This document shows, one piece after another, positions 25,844-35,917 of a DNA stretch of 64,000 nt. Below the pieces are notes generated by a model. It saw only the letters and a program-made list of their open reading frames with translations, did no database searches and was not told where the DNA came from. The stretch comes from Chelatococcus sambhunathii (GTDB taxonomy: Bacteria > Pseudomonadota > Alphaproteobacteria > Rhizobiales > Beijerinckiaceae). The position numbers and the translations under genes were made by a program. Location of the stretch: NCBI RefSeq assembly GCF_001418005.1, contig NZ_LIOL01000009.1, positions 1 through 64,000 on the forward strand, written 5' to 3'. How positions within the stretch are numbered: position 1 is the first letter of the stretch; each line of letters starts with the position of its first letter.

Positions 25844-28101
25844 GCACGTGCCTCCGACATCCGGCCGACGCGCCGGCCCGCCTCTCGGGCGCCGCCGTCG
25901 GCACGGCCGAGGCGCAGCGCATTCGCAACCACGATCACCGAAGAGGATGACATGGCCACGGCGGCGAAGAGCGGTGTCACGAAGCCGAACACCGCGAAGG
26001 GCAGGGCGATGGCGTTGTAGATCAGCGCGAGGGCCAAGTTCTGGCGGGTCAGCGCTTGCGCCGCGCGGGAGAGGCCGAGGGCCGCCGGCACGGCCTCGAG
26101 CCCGTCGCGCAGGAAGACGAAGTCGGCTGCGTTGCGGCCGATGTCGGCGGCCGTGGCCGGTGCCATCGACGCATGCGCGGCGGCGAGCGCCGGCGCGTCG
26201 TTGAGCCCGTCGCCGACCATCAGCACCTTGCGGCCGTCGGCGGCGAGCGCGGCGAGGATCGCCACCTTGTCGCCCGGCACGAGGTCACCGGCGCATTCGG
26301 TAATGCCGAGCTCGGCGGCAAGGCGCAGGACCTCATCGCTGCGGTCGCCGGAGAGGAGGACGATCCTGAGCCCCTCGGCCTTGAGCGCCCGCACCGCCTG
26401 CTGCGCGCCCGGCCGCAGTCGGTCGGCGAATGAAAAGCCGGCGACGAGGCGGCCGTTACGCGAGAGGACGGTGCCGGTGATGCCGCTGGCGTCGCGGAGC
26501 GCCCAGGCCGCGCGGCCGAGGCGGTAGACATGGCCGCCCGCGGTCGCCTCGAGCCCGAGGCCGGGATGTTCGCCGACGCTGTCGAAGACGGGCGCCAGCC
26601 GCACCCGGTCCTGCGCGGCGGCGGCGATGGCGCGCGCGTGGGGGTGGCGCGAATGGGCGGCGATGGCCGCGGCGACCGCAAGTTCGGCCGGTGCAATGTC
26701 GCCGGCATTCGTAAGCGCGAGGATGCCCTGCGTCAGCGTCCCCGTCTTGTCGAAGACGACGGTGTCGATCTCGGTGATGCGCTCCAGCGCGCCTCCGTCC
26801 TTGACCATAATGCCGGCCTCGAAAAGGCGGCGGGCGGCGACCACCTGCACCATCGGCACGGCGAGCGCCAGCGCGCAGGGGCAGGTGATAATGAGCACGG
26901 CGACAGCGACGGTGAGCGACTGGTGCCAGCCGCCGCCGACAAGCATCCAGCCGAGGAAGGTGACGAGCGCAGCCGCATGGACGAAAGGCGCATAGAGAGA
27001 GGCCGCGCGGTCGGCGAGCCGCCGGTAGCGCGAGCGTCCACCTTCCGCCGCCTCCATGAGGCGCAACATCTCGGCGAGGAAGGAATCCTTTGCCGCCGCC
27101 CGTGCCCGCATCGTCACCGGCCCGGTGAGGTTGAGCGTGCCGGCCTCCACGGCGGTGCCGGGGCCGGCCTCGCGCGGCAGGCTCTCGCCGTTGACGAGCG
27201 AGCAGTCGATGTCCGATTGCCCGGCGATGATCTCGCCGTCAACCGGGATGCGTTCGCCCGCGGCCACCATCAGCGTCATGCCGGGAGCGATTTCGGAGAG
27301 CGGCAGGTATTCCTGCCGTCCGTCGCCACGGACCACATGGGCGCCGCGCGCGGCGAAACGCGCGAGGCCCTTGACGGCGGTGCGTGCCCGCTCGCGCATG
27401 ACATGATCGAGCGTGCGGCCGATGAGCAGGAAGAAGATGAGCGATACGGCTGCGTCGAAATAGGCATGAGCACCGCTGTTCACCGTGTCGTAAAGGCTCA
27501 TGCCGAAGGCGATGAGGATGCCGATGGAAATCGGCACGTCCATGTTGGTGCGCCCGTGGCTGAGTGCGTTCCAGGCGGAGCTGAAGAAGACGCGGCCGGA
27601 ATAGGCGATGGTCGGCAGGGCGATGGCGGCGGAGATGAGGTGGAAGAGGTCGCGTGCGCCGGCCTCGGCGCCGGACCACACCGCTACTGACATCAGCATG
27701 ATGTTCATCGCGCCGAAGCCCGCCACCGCGAGCGCACGCACGAGGCTGGAGAGCGTCTCGTCGCGCTCGTCGGCTGCCGGGTCGTCGAGATGGGCGGGAT
27801 AGCCGATGGCCGCAAGCGTCGGGACGAAGGCGCTCGGGTCCGCCGCCTCGCGCCAGCGCACCGAGACGCGGCGCGTGGAGAGGTTGACGCGCGCGCCCTC
27901 GACGCCGTCGATGCGCCCGAGCGCGTTCTCGACCGTGCGCATGCAGGCACCGCAATGCACGGCCGGAACGGACAGGTCCGTCTGCCACAGGCCCTCGCCG
28001 ATGCGATGGCTGGCGAGGACGATCTCCTCCCGCGAGGGCCCTCCTTCAGCGGCCGCGGGCGCGGCGGCGAGGGCGAGCGTGGCCGGCCCGCAGCAGCTCA
28101 T
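25840..28101 (-). CDS. ccoI: CcoI/FixI copper-transporting P-type ATPase
   Basis: A 753-residue P1B-type ATPase that supplies copper for the CcoN CuB centre. A Cys-rich start (MSCCGP) precedes a heavy-metal domain with HCGACM (C50, C53). Membrane copper site CPC occurs in ITCPCALALAVP, the phosphorylation site is DKTGTLT and the hinge is VGDGLNDAPAL. Its place after ccoNOQP and before ccoS distinguishes it from the copper-detoxifying CopA. ATG 28101 follows GGAGGA and lies four bases after the DUF2189 stop. Confidence 0.95.
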   Translation of the reverse strand: MSCCGPATLALAAAPAAAEGGPSREEIVLASHRIGEGLWQTDLSVPAVHCGACMRTVENALGRIDGVEGARVNLSTRRVSVRWREAADPSAFVPTLAAIGYPAHLDDPAADERDETLSSLVRALAVAGFGAMNIMLMSVAVWSGAEAGARDLFHLISAAIALPTIAYSGRVFFSSAWNALSHGRTNMDVPISIGILIAFGMSLYDTVNSGAHAYFDAAVSLIFFLLIGRTLDHVMRERARTAVKGLARFAARGAHVVRGDGRQEYLPLSEIAPGMTLMVAAGERIPVDGEIIAGQSDIDCSLVNGESLPREAGPGTAVEAGTLNLTGPVTMRARAAAKDSFLAEMLRLMEAAEGGRSRYRRLADRAASLYAPFVHAAALVTFLGWMLVGGGWHQSLTVAVAVLIITCPCALALAVPMVQVVAARRLFEAGIMVKDGGALERITEIDTVVFDKTGTLTQGILALTNAGDIAPAELAVAAAIAAHSRHPHARAIAAAAQDRVRLAPVFDSVGEHPGLGLEATAGGHVYRLGRAAWALRDASGITGTVLSRNGRLVAGFSFADRLRPGAQQAVRALKAEGLRIVLLSGDRSDEVLRLAAELGITECAGDLVPGDKVAILAALAADGRKVLMVGDGLNDAPALAAAHASMAPATAADIGRNAADFVFLRDGLEAVPAALGLSRAAQALTRQNLALALIYNAIALPFAVFGFVTPLFAAVAMSSSSVIVVANALRLGRADGGAREAGRRVGRMSEARA

Positions 28102-28105
28102 GGGG

Positions 28106-28900
28106 TCATTCCTCCTGCGCGATGGCCTTGTAGGCGTGCCAGGTGCCGTGGCCGAGCACCGGGAAGGTGATGATGAGCCCGAGGAGGCCCGTGACGAGGC
28201 TCGCTAGGAAGAGCGCGAGCACGATGGCGCCCCAGGCGAGCATCACGGGCAGATTGTTCCACACCAGCGCCATGCTCTTGCCCATGGCCGTGAAGGCATC
28301 CACGCGCCGGTCGAGCAGCATCGGGATTGAGAAGGCGCTGATGGCAAAGGAGAAGGCAGCGAACAGTGCCCCGACGAGGCTGCCGACGACGAGCATGGCA
28401 AGGCCGAGCGGTGTGCCGAACAGCATCGCCGTGATCGGCCCGAGGCCGGGTACGAAGGGCTGCCAGCCGAAAAACAGCGCGTAGATGATGACGGCTGCAC
28501 GCATCCATACCAGCATCAGCATCATCAGGAGCGCGCCGGTGAAGAGGATCTGCCCCGTCGAGGCCGCCTTCACGAAGATCATGCCGGCAAGGCTCGCCCT
28601 TCGCCCCTCGGCAAGGCGCCGGCTCTTTTCGTAGAGGCCGATGGCGAGCACCGGTCCGACCACCATGAACCCAGCCAAGGCTGGGAAGAGGATGTAGTCG
28701 AATCCGAAGGCGAACAACCCCCAGATCGTGATGACTGAGACGGCGAAGACGAGAACGCCGTAGGCGAGGCTCGCCCCTGGCTGCACCGTGAAGTCCCGCC
28801 AGCCCTTCCGGAGCCAAGTGAGGGCCTCCGACGCAGGCAGTCCGCGATCGAGATCGACGCGGGCGGGCTTGACCGGCGCTTCGTGCGCGACTGTGCTCAT
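28106..28900 (-). CDS. DUF2189 membrane protein in cbb3 cluster
   Basis: A 264-residue integral membrane protein of the DUF2189 family, with about six helices (for example GVLVFAVSVITIWGLFAFGF near residues 48-67) and a conserved cytoplasmic N-terminus ALTWLRKGWRDF. Members often sit near respiratory genes in alphaproteobacteria, but no function is established. ATG 28900 follows AGGAC. It is in the same direction as ccoP and ccoI with tight spacing, so a role in oxidase assembly or membrane placement is possible. Confidence 0.8.
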   Translation of the reverse strand: MSTVAHEAPVKPARVDLDRGLPASEALTWLRKGWRDFTVQPGASLAYGVLVFAVSVITIWGLFAFGFDYILFPALAGFMVVGPVLAIGLYEKSRRLAEGRRASLAGMIFVKAASTGQILFTGALLMMLMLVWMRAAVIIYALFFGWQPFVPGLGPITAMLFGTPLGLAMLVVGSLVGALFAAFSFAISAFSIPMLLDRRVDAFTAMGKSMALVWNNLPVMLAWGAIVLALFLASLVTGLLGLIITFPVLGHGTWHAYKAIAQEE

Positions 28901-28924
28901 GTCCTTTTTCCTCGCTCCGTCCGC

Positions 28925-29143
28925 TCAGCACGATGACTTGGCCGCGCGGAAGGCGCCTTCGCCCCCGCCCGGCGCCTTCAGATGGGCGACGCAGTCCGGC
29001 TGCGAGGACAGCGCCACCGCGACGAGATGCGCGTTCGCTCCGATGATCACCGCGGCCGCCACCGCGACGATGAGGAAGGCCGTGAGGCGCCCCCGCGACA
29101 AAGGCTTGCGGGCCGGATCCCGATGTCGTGTCCTCGCCGTCAT
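28925..29143 (-). CDS. Small single-helix membrane protein of the cco cluster
   Basis: A 72-residue protein with a basic N-terminus, one membrane helix (about residues 20-41, LTAFLIVAVAAAVIIGANAH) and a short periplasmic tail holding QPDCV and a terminal AAKSSC. The two cysteines (C51, C72) could form a disulfide or bind copper. Similar short proteins ending in Cys occur between ccoP and ccoI in related bacteria, without known function. It starts three bases before the ccoP stop region, within the same operon. Confidence 0.7.
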   Translation of the reverse strand: MTARTRHRDPARKPLSRGRLTAFLIVAVAAAVIIGANAHLVAVALSSQPDCVAHLKAPGGGEGAFRAAKSSC

Positions 29144-29146
29144 GGG

Positions 29147-30022
29147 TCACTTGCCTCCGCCGAGGTCGAGCACGTAGAGCGTGAGGATCTTGCGGTCGAG
29201 CTCCGAGAGCCGCGTCTCCCACGCCGGCATGTGGCCCTGGCGACCACCGTAGACGGTATTGAAGATCGACTGGCGGTCCCCGCCGTAGATCCAGAAGCCG
29301 TCCGTCAGGTCAGGAGCCCCCACGTCGGTGCTGCCCTTGCCCTCCGGCCCGTGGCACGAGGCGCAGTTGGCGTCATAGACCTCCTTGCCCGCGACAATCG
29401 CTTCTTTTTCCGGCCCGCTCGCGAGGGTCGGATCGCTCAGCGACTGCACATAGGTGACGACGTTGAGTACGGCCGCCCTGTCGAGCATCTGGTCGCGGCC
29501 GAAGGCGAGCATCTGTGCGATGCGGCCCTCGGGATGGCCGCTGTTGATGCCGACACGGATCGTCTCGGCGATCGCCTCGGGCGTGCCGCCCCACAGCCAT
29601 GCACCGGCCGTGAGGTTAGGATAGCCGGGCCCGCCCTTGCCGGCGGTGCCGTGGCAGACCGCGCAATTGTCGCCGAAGAGGGCGCGGCCGCTCTCGCGCA
29701 CCTTCTGCATCAGGCCTGCATCCGCCTGGATGGTGGCATAATCGTCCTGCGCGATGCGCTGCGCCCAGCTGCGCTGGCGCGCGGCCTCGGCGACGCTCTC
29801 GCGCACGATCTCGCGCTGGTCGATACCGAGCAGGCCCTTCGTATAGGTCACGCCGAGCGGCCAGGCCGGCATCAGCACCCAGTAAACGAAGGCGAAGAGG
29901 GCTGTGACGGAGAGGAAGAACCACACCGCCTTCGGCACTGGGGTGTTCAGTTCCTTGATGCCGTTCCACTCGTGCCCGGTCATTCGCTGACCGGTGTAGG
30001 GATCGTGCTCGCCTACCGACAT
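29147..30022 (-). CDS. ccoP: CcoP dihaem cytochrome c subunit of cbb3 oxidase
   Basis: A 291-residue dihaem subunit that passes electrons from periplasmic cytochromes to the CcoNO core. One N-terminal membrane helix (about residues 32-50) anchors two cytochrome c domains with haem sites CAVCH (C120, C123, H124) and CASCH (C220, C223, H224). The N-terminal GHEWNGIKELNTPVP is the CcoP signature. The start ATG 30022 overlaps ccoQ by 10 bases. A longer open frame through ccoQ is not used. Confidence 0.96.
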   Translation of the reverse strand: MSVGEHDPYTGQRMTGHEWNGIKELNTPVPKAVWFFLSVTALFAFVYWVLMPAWPLGVTYTKGLLGIDQREIVRESVAEAARQRSWAQRIAQDDYATIQADAGLMQKVRESGRALFGDNCAVCHGTAGKGGPGYPNLTAGAWLWGGTPEAIAETIRVGINSGHPEGRIAQMLAFGRDQMLDRAAVLNVVTYVQSLSDPTLASGPEKEAIVAGKEVYDANCASCHGPEGKGSTDVGAPDLTDGFWIYGGDRQSIFNTVYGGRQGHMPAWETRLSELDRKILTLYVLDLGGGK

Positions 30023-30180
30023 GGCGTGTCCTCGTCGTCGATGATGCTCTTGGCAGCTTCCTCGAACCGCTCCTTGTTGGAGGGCCAGAAGGTGTAGGCG
30101 ACGACGGTGATGGCCATCGCCATGAGGTAGAAGAGGCCGTAGGATTTGGAGAACGCGACGAGCGTGTCGTGGTCGATCAT
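30013..30180 (-). CDS. ccoQ: CcoQ small subunit of cbb3 oxidase
   Basis: A 55-residue single-helix protein, begun by ATG 30180 (MIDHDTLVAFSKSYG) and ended by TAG at 30013. The helix YLMAMAITVVAYTFWPSNKE is followed by an acidic tail, as in FixQ/CcoQ, which stabilises the complex. It overlaps the ccoO stop by 4 bases (ATGA) and the ccoP start by 10, completing the usual N-O-Q-P order. Confidence 0.93.
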   Translation of the reverse strand: MIDHDTLVAFSKSYGLFYLMAMAITVVAYTFWPSNKERFEEAAKSIIDDEDTPCR

Positions 30181-30926
30181 GGCTTCGCCCCTTCGGTCGA
30201 TGCGGTCTGCTGGTGGGCGGCGTCCGTGAGGCGGCCGAGCACCTGCAGGTAGGCGACGAGCGCATCCATCTCGCTCACCCGCTCGGGCTTGCCATCGAAG
30301 GCGCGCACGTTGGTAGCCTCGCCGTAGCGGGCGGTGACGCCGGCCGCGAAGGGGCCGTCCGGCATCGCCTGGCCATAGGCGTCGGCGGTGGCGTTGGCGA
30401 TCATCTCGTCCGTATAGGGCACGCCGACCACGCGCTGGGCGGCGAGATGGTCGGAGAGGTCGTTCACCTTGAGCGGCGTCTCGGCGAGCCAGCGGTAGGC
30501 CGGCATGATCGATTCCGGCACCACGTCGCGCGGGTTGATGAGATGCGCAACGTGCCAGGCATCGGAATACTTGCCGCCGATGCGGGCGAGGTCCGGCCCC
30601 GTGCGCTTGGAGCCCCAGAGCATCGGGTGGTCGTATTTCGACTCGACCGCCAGCGAATAGGGTCCGTAGCGCTCCACCTCGTCGCGCAGGGTGCGGATCA
30701 TCTGCGAGTGGCAGGCATAGCAGCCCTCACGGATGTAGATGTTGCGCCCCGCGAGTTCGAGCGGCGTGTAGACGCGCATATCGGGCGCCTCCTCGACCGT
30801 CTCGTCGATGGTGAAGAGCGGGGCGATCTCCATGAAGCCGCCGATGCTCGACACCACGATGATGGCGACGACGAAGCCGATGGCGTTGCGTTCGAGCTTT
30901 TGATGGATGCCGAACATCTCAATCAT
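30177..30926 (-). CDS. ccoO: CcoO monohaem cytochrome c subunit of cbb3 oxidase
   Basis: A 249-residue subunit with an N-terminal membrane anchor (about residues 17-36) and a single haem site CYACH (C69, C72, H73). The axial methionine is expected in the MPAY segment (IMPAYRWL) near residue 135. ATG 30926 overlaps the ccoN stop as ATGA, which fits the pattern of this operon; ATG 30917, nine bases downstream of GGGAGA, is an alternative that removes three residues. Confidence 0.95.
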   Translation of the reverse strand: MIEMFGIHQKLERNAIGFVVAIIVVSSIGGFMEIAPLFTIDETVEEAPDMRVYTPLELAGRNIYIREGCYACHSQMIRTLRDEVERYGPYSLAVESKYDHPMLWGSKRTGPDLARIGGKYSDAWHVAHLINPRDVVPESIMPAYRWLAETPLKVNDLSDHLAAQRVVGVPYTDEMIANATADAYGQAMPDGPFAAGVTARYGEATNVRAFDGKPERVSEMDALVAYLQVLGRLTDAAHQQTASTEGAKP

Positions 30927-32575
30927 TCTCCCGCTTGGAGCGACCGGGCGAGGGCGGGAACGACGGGCGCGTCGGGCGCGTCGGCCCGTTCGGCCGACGC
31001 CTCGCGGATGGTCATCCACACGTTGTAGAGGCCGACGACTGCGCCGATGACGAAGAGGAGGCCGCCGATGGCACGGGCGATGTAGTAGGGCCGCATCGCC
31101 ACGAGCGAGTCGATGAAGGAATAGGCGAGCGTGCCGCCTTCGTTGTAGGTACGCCACATCAGGCCCTGGATGATGCCCGAGTTCCACATTGCGAAGACGT
31201 AGACGAGCGTGCCGGCCAGCGAGAGCCAGAAGTGCACCTCGACGAGCTTGTTGGAATACATGGCCGGCCGCTTCCAGACCCACGGCACGACGGCATAGAT
31301 CGAGCCGAAGGTGATGAGCGCTACCCAGCCGAGCGCGCCGGCATGCACGTGGCCGACCGTCCAGTCCGTGTAGTGCGAGAGCGAGTTGACGGCGCGGATC
31401 GACATGAACGAGCCCTCGAAGGTCGAGAGGCCGTAGAACACTGCCGCCAGCATCATGAAGCGCAGCGTGGCGTCATCACGCACCTTGTGCCAGGCGCCGT
31501 TGAGGGTGAGCAGAGCGTTCGCCGCCGCCATCCACGAGGGCACGATCAGCATGATCGAGAAGGTCATGCCGAGCGTCTGCACCCATTGCGGCAGGGCCGT
31601 GTAGTGCAGGTGGTGCGAGCCCGCCCACATGTACATGAAGGTGATGCCCCAGAAGCCGAGGATCGACATGCGGTAGGAGAACACCGGCCGGCCCGCGCGC
31701 TTGGGCAGGTAGTAGTACATCATCCCGAGGAAGCCGGCGGTGAGGAAGAAGGCGACCGCGTTGTGGCCGTACCACCACTGCGTCATCGCATCCTGCACGC
31801 CCGAGAAGGCCGAGTAGCTCTTGGCGCTGCCGAAGGAGATCGGCACGGCGAGGTTGTTGACGATGTGCAGGATGGCCACGACCAGGATGAAGGCCATGTA
31901 GTACCAGTTGGCCACGTAGATATGCGGTTCCTGCCGGCGCATCAGCGTGCGCAGGTAGATCGAGAAATAGACGACCCACACGACGACGAGCCACAGGTCG
32001 GCGTACCACTCGGGCTCGGCATATTCCTTCGACTGGGTGATGCCGAGGAGATAGCCGCTCGCCGCGATGAGGCAGAAGAGGTTGTAGCCGACGAGCACGA
32101 ACCACGGGCTGAACTGGTCGGGCAGGCGGGCGCGGGACGTGCGCTGCAGGACGTGGAAGGAGGTGGCGATGAGCGCGTTGCCGCCGAAGCCGAAGATGAC
32201 GCCGGAGGTGTGCACCGGCCTGAGGCGGCCGAAGCTCGCCCAGGCGGCGTCGAAGGTCATGTCTGGATAGACGAGCAGCCAGGCGACCCAGTCGCCCACG
32301 CCCATGCCGATGACGCCCCAGATCATGGCGAGCACGACGCCGGCCTTCGTCGGCGTGTCGTAATACTGGGCGAGGCGCTCCTCGCCCGGCTCTGGCGCAT
32401 AGAAGCCGGCGATGACGAAGAACATCAGGATGACGGCCGAGGCCATGATGAGCCCGCCGTGCACGGCAAGAATGTCCCCCCGGCCGGCGATGGCCAGGGC
32501 AAGGCCGAATGTCGCCACGGCCGTCAGCACGGCAAGAGCCAGCCGCCTCTCGCCCCTCGTCAGTTCCGATATCAT
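30923..32575 (-). CDS. ccoN: CcoN catalytic subunit of cbb3 cytochrome oxidase
   Basis: The 550-residue haem-copper subunit I reduces O2 with high affinity. The low-spin haem and haem b3-CuB ligand histidines lie in VHTSGVIFGFGGN, WWYGHNAVAFFLTAG, GSHHLHYTALP and VGHVHAGALGW. Helix VII contains the Y in YYYLPKR that, in cbb3 enzymes, replaces the Tyr of aa3 oxidases. About 12-14 helices. ATG 32575 follows GGGAG ten bases upstream; upstream in-frame codons are not conserved. Transcription is probably oxygen-controlled through the FNR/FixK box at 32669. Confidence 0.97.
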   Translation of the reverse strand: MISELTRGERRLALAVLTAVATFGLALAIAGRGDILAVHGGLIMASAVILMFFVIAGFYAPEPGEERLAQYYDTPTKAGVVLAMIWGVIGMGVGDWVAWLLVYPDMTFDAAWASFGRLRPVHTSGVIFGFGGNALIATSFHVLQRTSRARLPDQFSPWFVLVGYNLFCLIAASGYLLGITQSKEYAEPEWYADLWLVVVWVVYFSIYLRTLMRRQEPHIYVANWYYMAFILVVAILHIVNNLAVPISFGSAKSYSAFSGVQDAMTQWWYGHNAVAFFLTAGFLGMMYYYLPKRAGRPVFSYRMSILGFWGITFMYMWAGSHHLHYTALPQWVQTLGMTFSIMLIVPSWMAAANALLTLNGAWHKVRDDATLRFMMLAAVFYGLSTFEGSFMSIRAVNSLSHYTDWTVGHVHAGALGWVALITFGSIYAVVPWVWKRPAMYSNKLVEVHFWLSLAGTLVYVFAMWNSGIIQGLMWRTYNEGGTLAYSFIDSLVAMRPYYIARAIGGLLFVIGAVVGLYNVWMTIREASAERADAPDAPVVPALARSLQAGE

Positions 32576-32668
32576 GGTGGCGTTGCTCCCGCTCCGCTCC
32601 TGGTCCCTGCGACGGGTGCGGAAATCCGCCCGTCTCACAGGCCATAGGACGAGCCGGCGGCCGATTGT

Positions 32669-32682
32669 TTGATGCGGATCAA
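32669..32682 (-). promoter_or_regulatory. FNR/FixK box (anaerobox) upstream of ccoN
   Basis: TTGATGCGGATCAA is a perfect match to TTGAT-N4-ATCAA. It lies about 94 bases upstream of the ccoN ATG, a normal position for activation (site near -41 of the transcript). FnrL or FixK would induce the operon under low oxygen. Site seen directly; regulator not in window. Confidence 0.85.
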
Positions 32683-32800
32683 AGAACGCCGGATTCGGCT
32701 GTGCCGGGCGCCTGTCTTGGCCCGGTTCCCCCACGCGGCCAGAGGCCCGGCCCGCAACGCCGCTAGATACATGGTCGCGGGGCGGGGCACCGATTCGTAA

Positions 32801-32815
32801 TGCAACTCGTTTGCA
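32801..32815 (+). promoter_or_regulatory. Fur-family (Mur-like) box 1 upstream of metal ABC operon
   Basis: TGCAACTCGTTTGCA has perfect arms TGCAA/TTGCA with a 5-base spacer. It resembles the alphaproteobacterial Mur/Fur box and sits about 70 bases before the binding-protein gene. Its regulator is not in the window. Confidence 0.5.
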
Positions 32816-32851
32816 CTTGCGCCGCGGCTGCGCGTCGCCTATATCTGCAAT

Positions 32852-32866
32852 TGCAATTCATTCGCA
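32852..32866 (+). promoter_or_regulatory. Fur-family (Mur-like) box 2 upstream of metal ABC operon
   Basis: TGCAATTCATTCGCA has the same layout as box 1 (TGCAA-N5-TcGCA, one mismatch). It lies just before the ribosome-binding site AAGGAGA and would cover the transcription or translation start. A second adjacent site supports metal-dependent repression. Confidence 0.45.
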
Positions 32867-32883
32867 ATAAGGAGAGGCGTTTC

Positions 32884-33870
32884 ATGCCCGATGCGACGCG
32901 ACGCGGCCTCATGGCTATGGTGGCTGCTGCCCTGCTTGGTTTCATGGTCGCAGCCGGCCCGGCCGCGGCGCAAACGCCGCCGGCTCGCAAGCTCGTCATC
33001 GTTGCCACGACCGGCATGATCGCCGACGCCGTGCGCCAGGTGGCAGGGGACCGGGCCGAGATAAAGGCCCTGATGGGTCCGGGTGTCGATCCGCACACCT
33101 ATCGCCAGACCCGTTCCGATATTGTCGCCATGACGCAGGCTGACGCCGTGATGTGGCACGGGCTCTACCTCGAGGCCCAGCTCGAGGCCTTTTTCGTCGA
33201 CCTTGCGAAGCACAAAAGGGTTTTCGCTCTTGGCGAAACTCTGCCGAAGGCTGAATTGCTGGCGCACGAGGACTACGAGGGCCGCTACGATCCGCACGTC
33301 TGGATGGCGCCGCGCATCTGGAAGGGGGTCGTTCTTGCCGCGCGCGATGCGCTGATTGCGCTCGACCCGGCCGGCGAGGCGACCTTTCGCCGCAATGCCG
33401 ATGTACATCTAGGCGAGATCGATGCGCTCGCCGCCTATGGCGAGAAGGCCATGGCCAGCGTACCGGCGGAGGCTCGCGTCCTCGTGACCGCGCACGATGC
33501 CTTCCGCTACTTCGGCCGCGCCTATGGCTTTGAGGTGCTCGGCATCCAGGGCATCTCGACCGAGAGCGAGGCGGGGCTCAAGCACATCGAGGATCTTGTC
33601 GGCACGTTGGTCGAGCGCAGGATCGGCGCCATCTTCGTCGAGACCTCGGTGCCGGACCGCAACGTCAGGGCCCTCATCGAAGGGGCGGCGGCGCGCGGCC
33701 ACAAGGTGGTCATCGGCGGCGAGCTCTATTCCGATGCCATGGGTCGGCCGGGCACCTACGAAGGCACCTACGTCGGTATGATCGACCACAATCTCACGAC
33801 GATCGCCCGGGCGCTCGGCGGCGACGCGCCGGCCAGGGGCTTTCAGGGCAAGCTCGACCCGGTCGATTGA
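32884..33870 (+). CDS. Zinc/manganese ABC transporter periplasmic binding protein, TroA-like
   Basis: A 328-residue cluster A-I metal-binding lipoprotein-like protein with a Sec signal (cleavage near AAAQ at residue 29). Probable metal ligands are H71 (DPHTY), H138 (DPHVWM), H204 (TAHDAF) and D284 (YSDAMG). Three His plus Asp matches TroA/ZnuA more than MntC/PsaA, which use a Glu in place of the third His. The operon style is sit/mnt-like, so Mn, Zn or both is possible. ATG 32884 follows AAGGAGA; an upstream extension overlaps box 2 and lacks a signal. Confidence 0.9.
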   Translation: MPDATRRGLMAMVAAALLGFMVAAGPAAAQTPPARKLVIVATTGMIADAVRQVAGDRAEIKALMGPGVDPHTYRQTRSDIVAMTQADAVMWHGLYLEAQLEAFFVDLAKHKRVFALGETLPKAELLAHEDYEGRYDPHVWMAPRIWKGVVLAARDALIALDPAGEATFRRNADVHLGEIDALAAYGEKAMASVPAEARVLVTAHDAFRYFGRAYGFEVLGIQGISTESEAGLKHIEDLVGTLVERRIGAIFVETSVPDRNVRALIEGAAARGHKVVIGGELYSDAMGRPGTYEGTYVGMIDHNLTTIARALGGDAPARGFQGKLDPVD

Positions 33871-33884
33871 AGAGGCATGACGCC

Positions 33885-34705
<821 letters not shown>

Positions 34706-34709
<4 letters not shown>

Positions 34710-35917
34710 TGGCCTTCCTCACGGCGCTCGCCCTCGGCGCGGGCTACAACACCGCCCTCGTCACCATCGGTGCTGCCATCCTCGGCGGCAGCGCCGGGGC
34801 CATCGGCACCTTCGTGCTCCTGCGCAAGCGCTCGCTCGTCAGCGATGCCGTCAGCCACGGCACGCTGCCGGGCCTCGCGCTCGCCTTCATCCTGATGGCG
34901 CTCCTGACCGGCGACGGACGCAACATCGTCGCGCTCATGGTGGGCGCAGCGTTCAGCGCCGCCCTCGGCCTCTTCTGCGTCGAGTGGATCACCCGCCGCA
35001 CGCGTCTCACCGAGGATGCGGCCATCGGTGCGGTCCTGTCCGTCTTCTTCGGCTTCGGCATCGTGCTGCTCACCGTCATCCAGTCGCTGCAGACCGGCGG
35101 GCAGGCCGGCATCGCCGGCTATCTCTTGGGCTCGACCGCCGGCATGCTGCGCTCGGAGGCGGAGACCATCGCCGTCGCCGCGCTTGCCACGGGGGCTGCC
35201 ATCTTCGTCCTGCGTCGGCCCTTCACGCTGGTGTGCTTCGACGAGGGCTATGCCGCGACGCGCGGCATCGACGTGCGCCTCACCGACCTTGCCATGATGG
35301 GCGTGCTGCTCGCCGTCACGGTCATCGGCCTCAAGGTGGCCGGCCTCGTGCTCATCGTCGCGCTCACCATCATCCCGCCGGTGACGGCGCGGTTCTGGAC
35401 CGACCGGCCGGAACGCATGGTGCTCATCGCCGCCGCCTTCGGCGCCGCCGCAGGCTATGTCGGCGCCGCCATCTCCGCCTCGGACCGGGGCCTGCCGACC
35501 GGGGCGGTCATCGTGCTCACCGCCGCCGCTTTCTTCGCCGTCTCGCTCGTCCTGTCGCCCGTCCGCGGGCTGATGTCCGGCCTTGCCACGCGCCTGCGTT
35601 TCCAGCGGCGCGTGCACGAGCGTCAGGGCCTGCTCGCGCTCGCCCGTGGCGAGGCCATCTACGATCCCCTGACCATCAAGGTTCTGCGCCGGGCCGGACA
35701 TATCCGCGCCGATGGCGTCGCGACGCTCGAAGGCCGCGCCGCCGCTGCGGCCGCCGTGCGCGAGGAGGCCTTGTGGGGTCTCTACCGCCGGCTTCATCCC
35801 GATGAGGCGGGGGCCCTTGATCACCAGGGGCTTGCGCCCATCGCGACGGCCTTGCCGCCGGACGTTGTGGCCGATCTTGCCGCGCGCCTCGAGCCGGCCG
35901 ATACCGGAGTACGCTGA
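34706..35917 (+). CDS. Zinc/manganese ABC permease (TroC-like) with C-terminal extension
   Basis: A 403-residue ABC-3 family permease. The first 290 residues hold eight or nine helices including [17 protein letters not shown], the conserved EAA-like loop of the family. The last 110 residues (from [18 protein letters not shown]) are hydrophilic and look like a winged-helix or DtxR-like C-terminal domain, such as occurs in some TroC/MntB proteins. This may let the permease sense metal. The start ATG 34706 overlaps the ATPase stop (ATGA). Confidence 0.88.

Noticed and set aside
30935-32647. Very long open frame on the plus strand opposite ccoN
   Set aside because: It is antisense to a clearly conserved oxidase gene and is Asp/His/Arg-rich, as expected for the opposite strand of GC-rich coding DNA.
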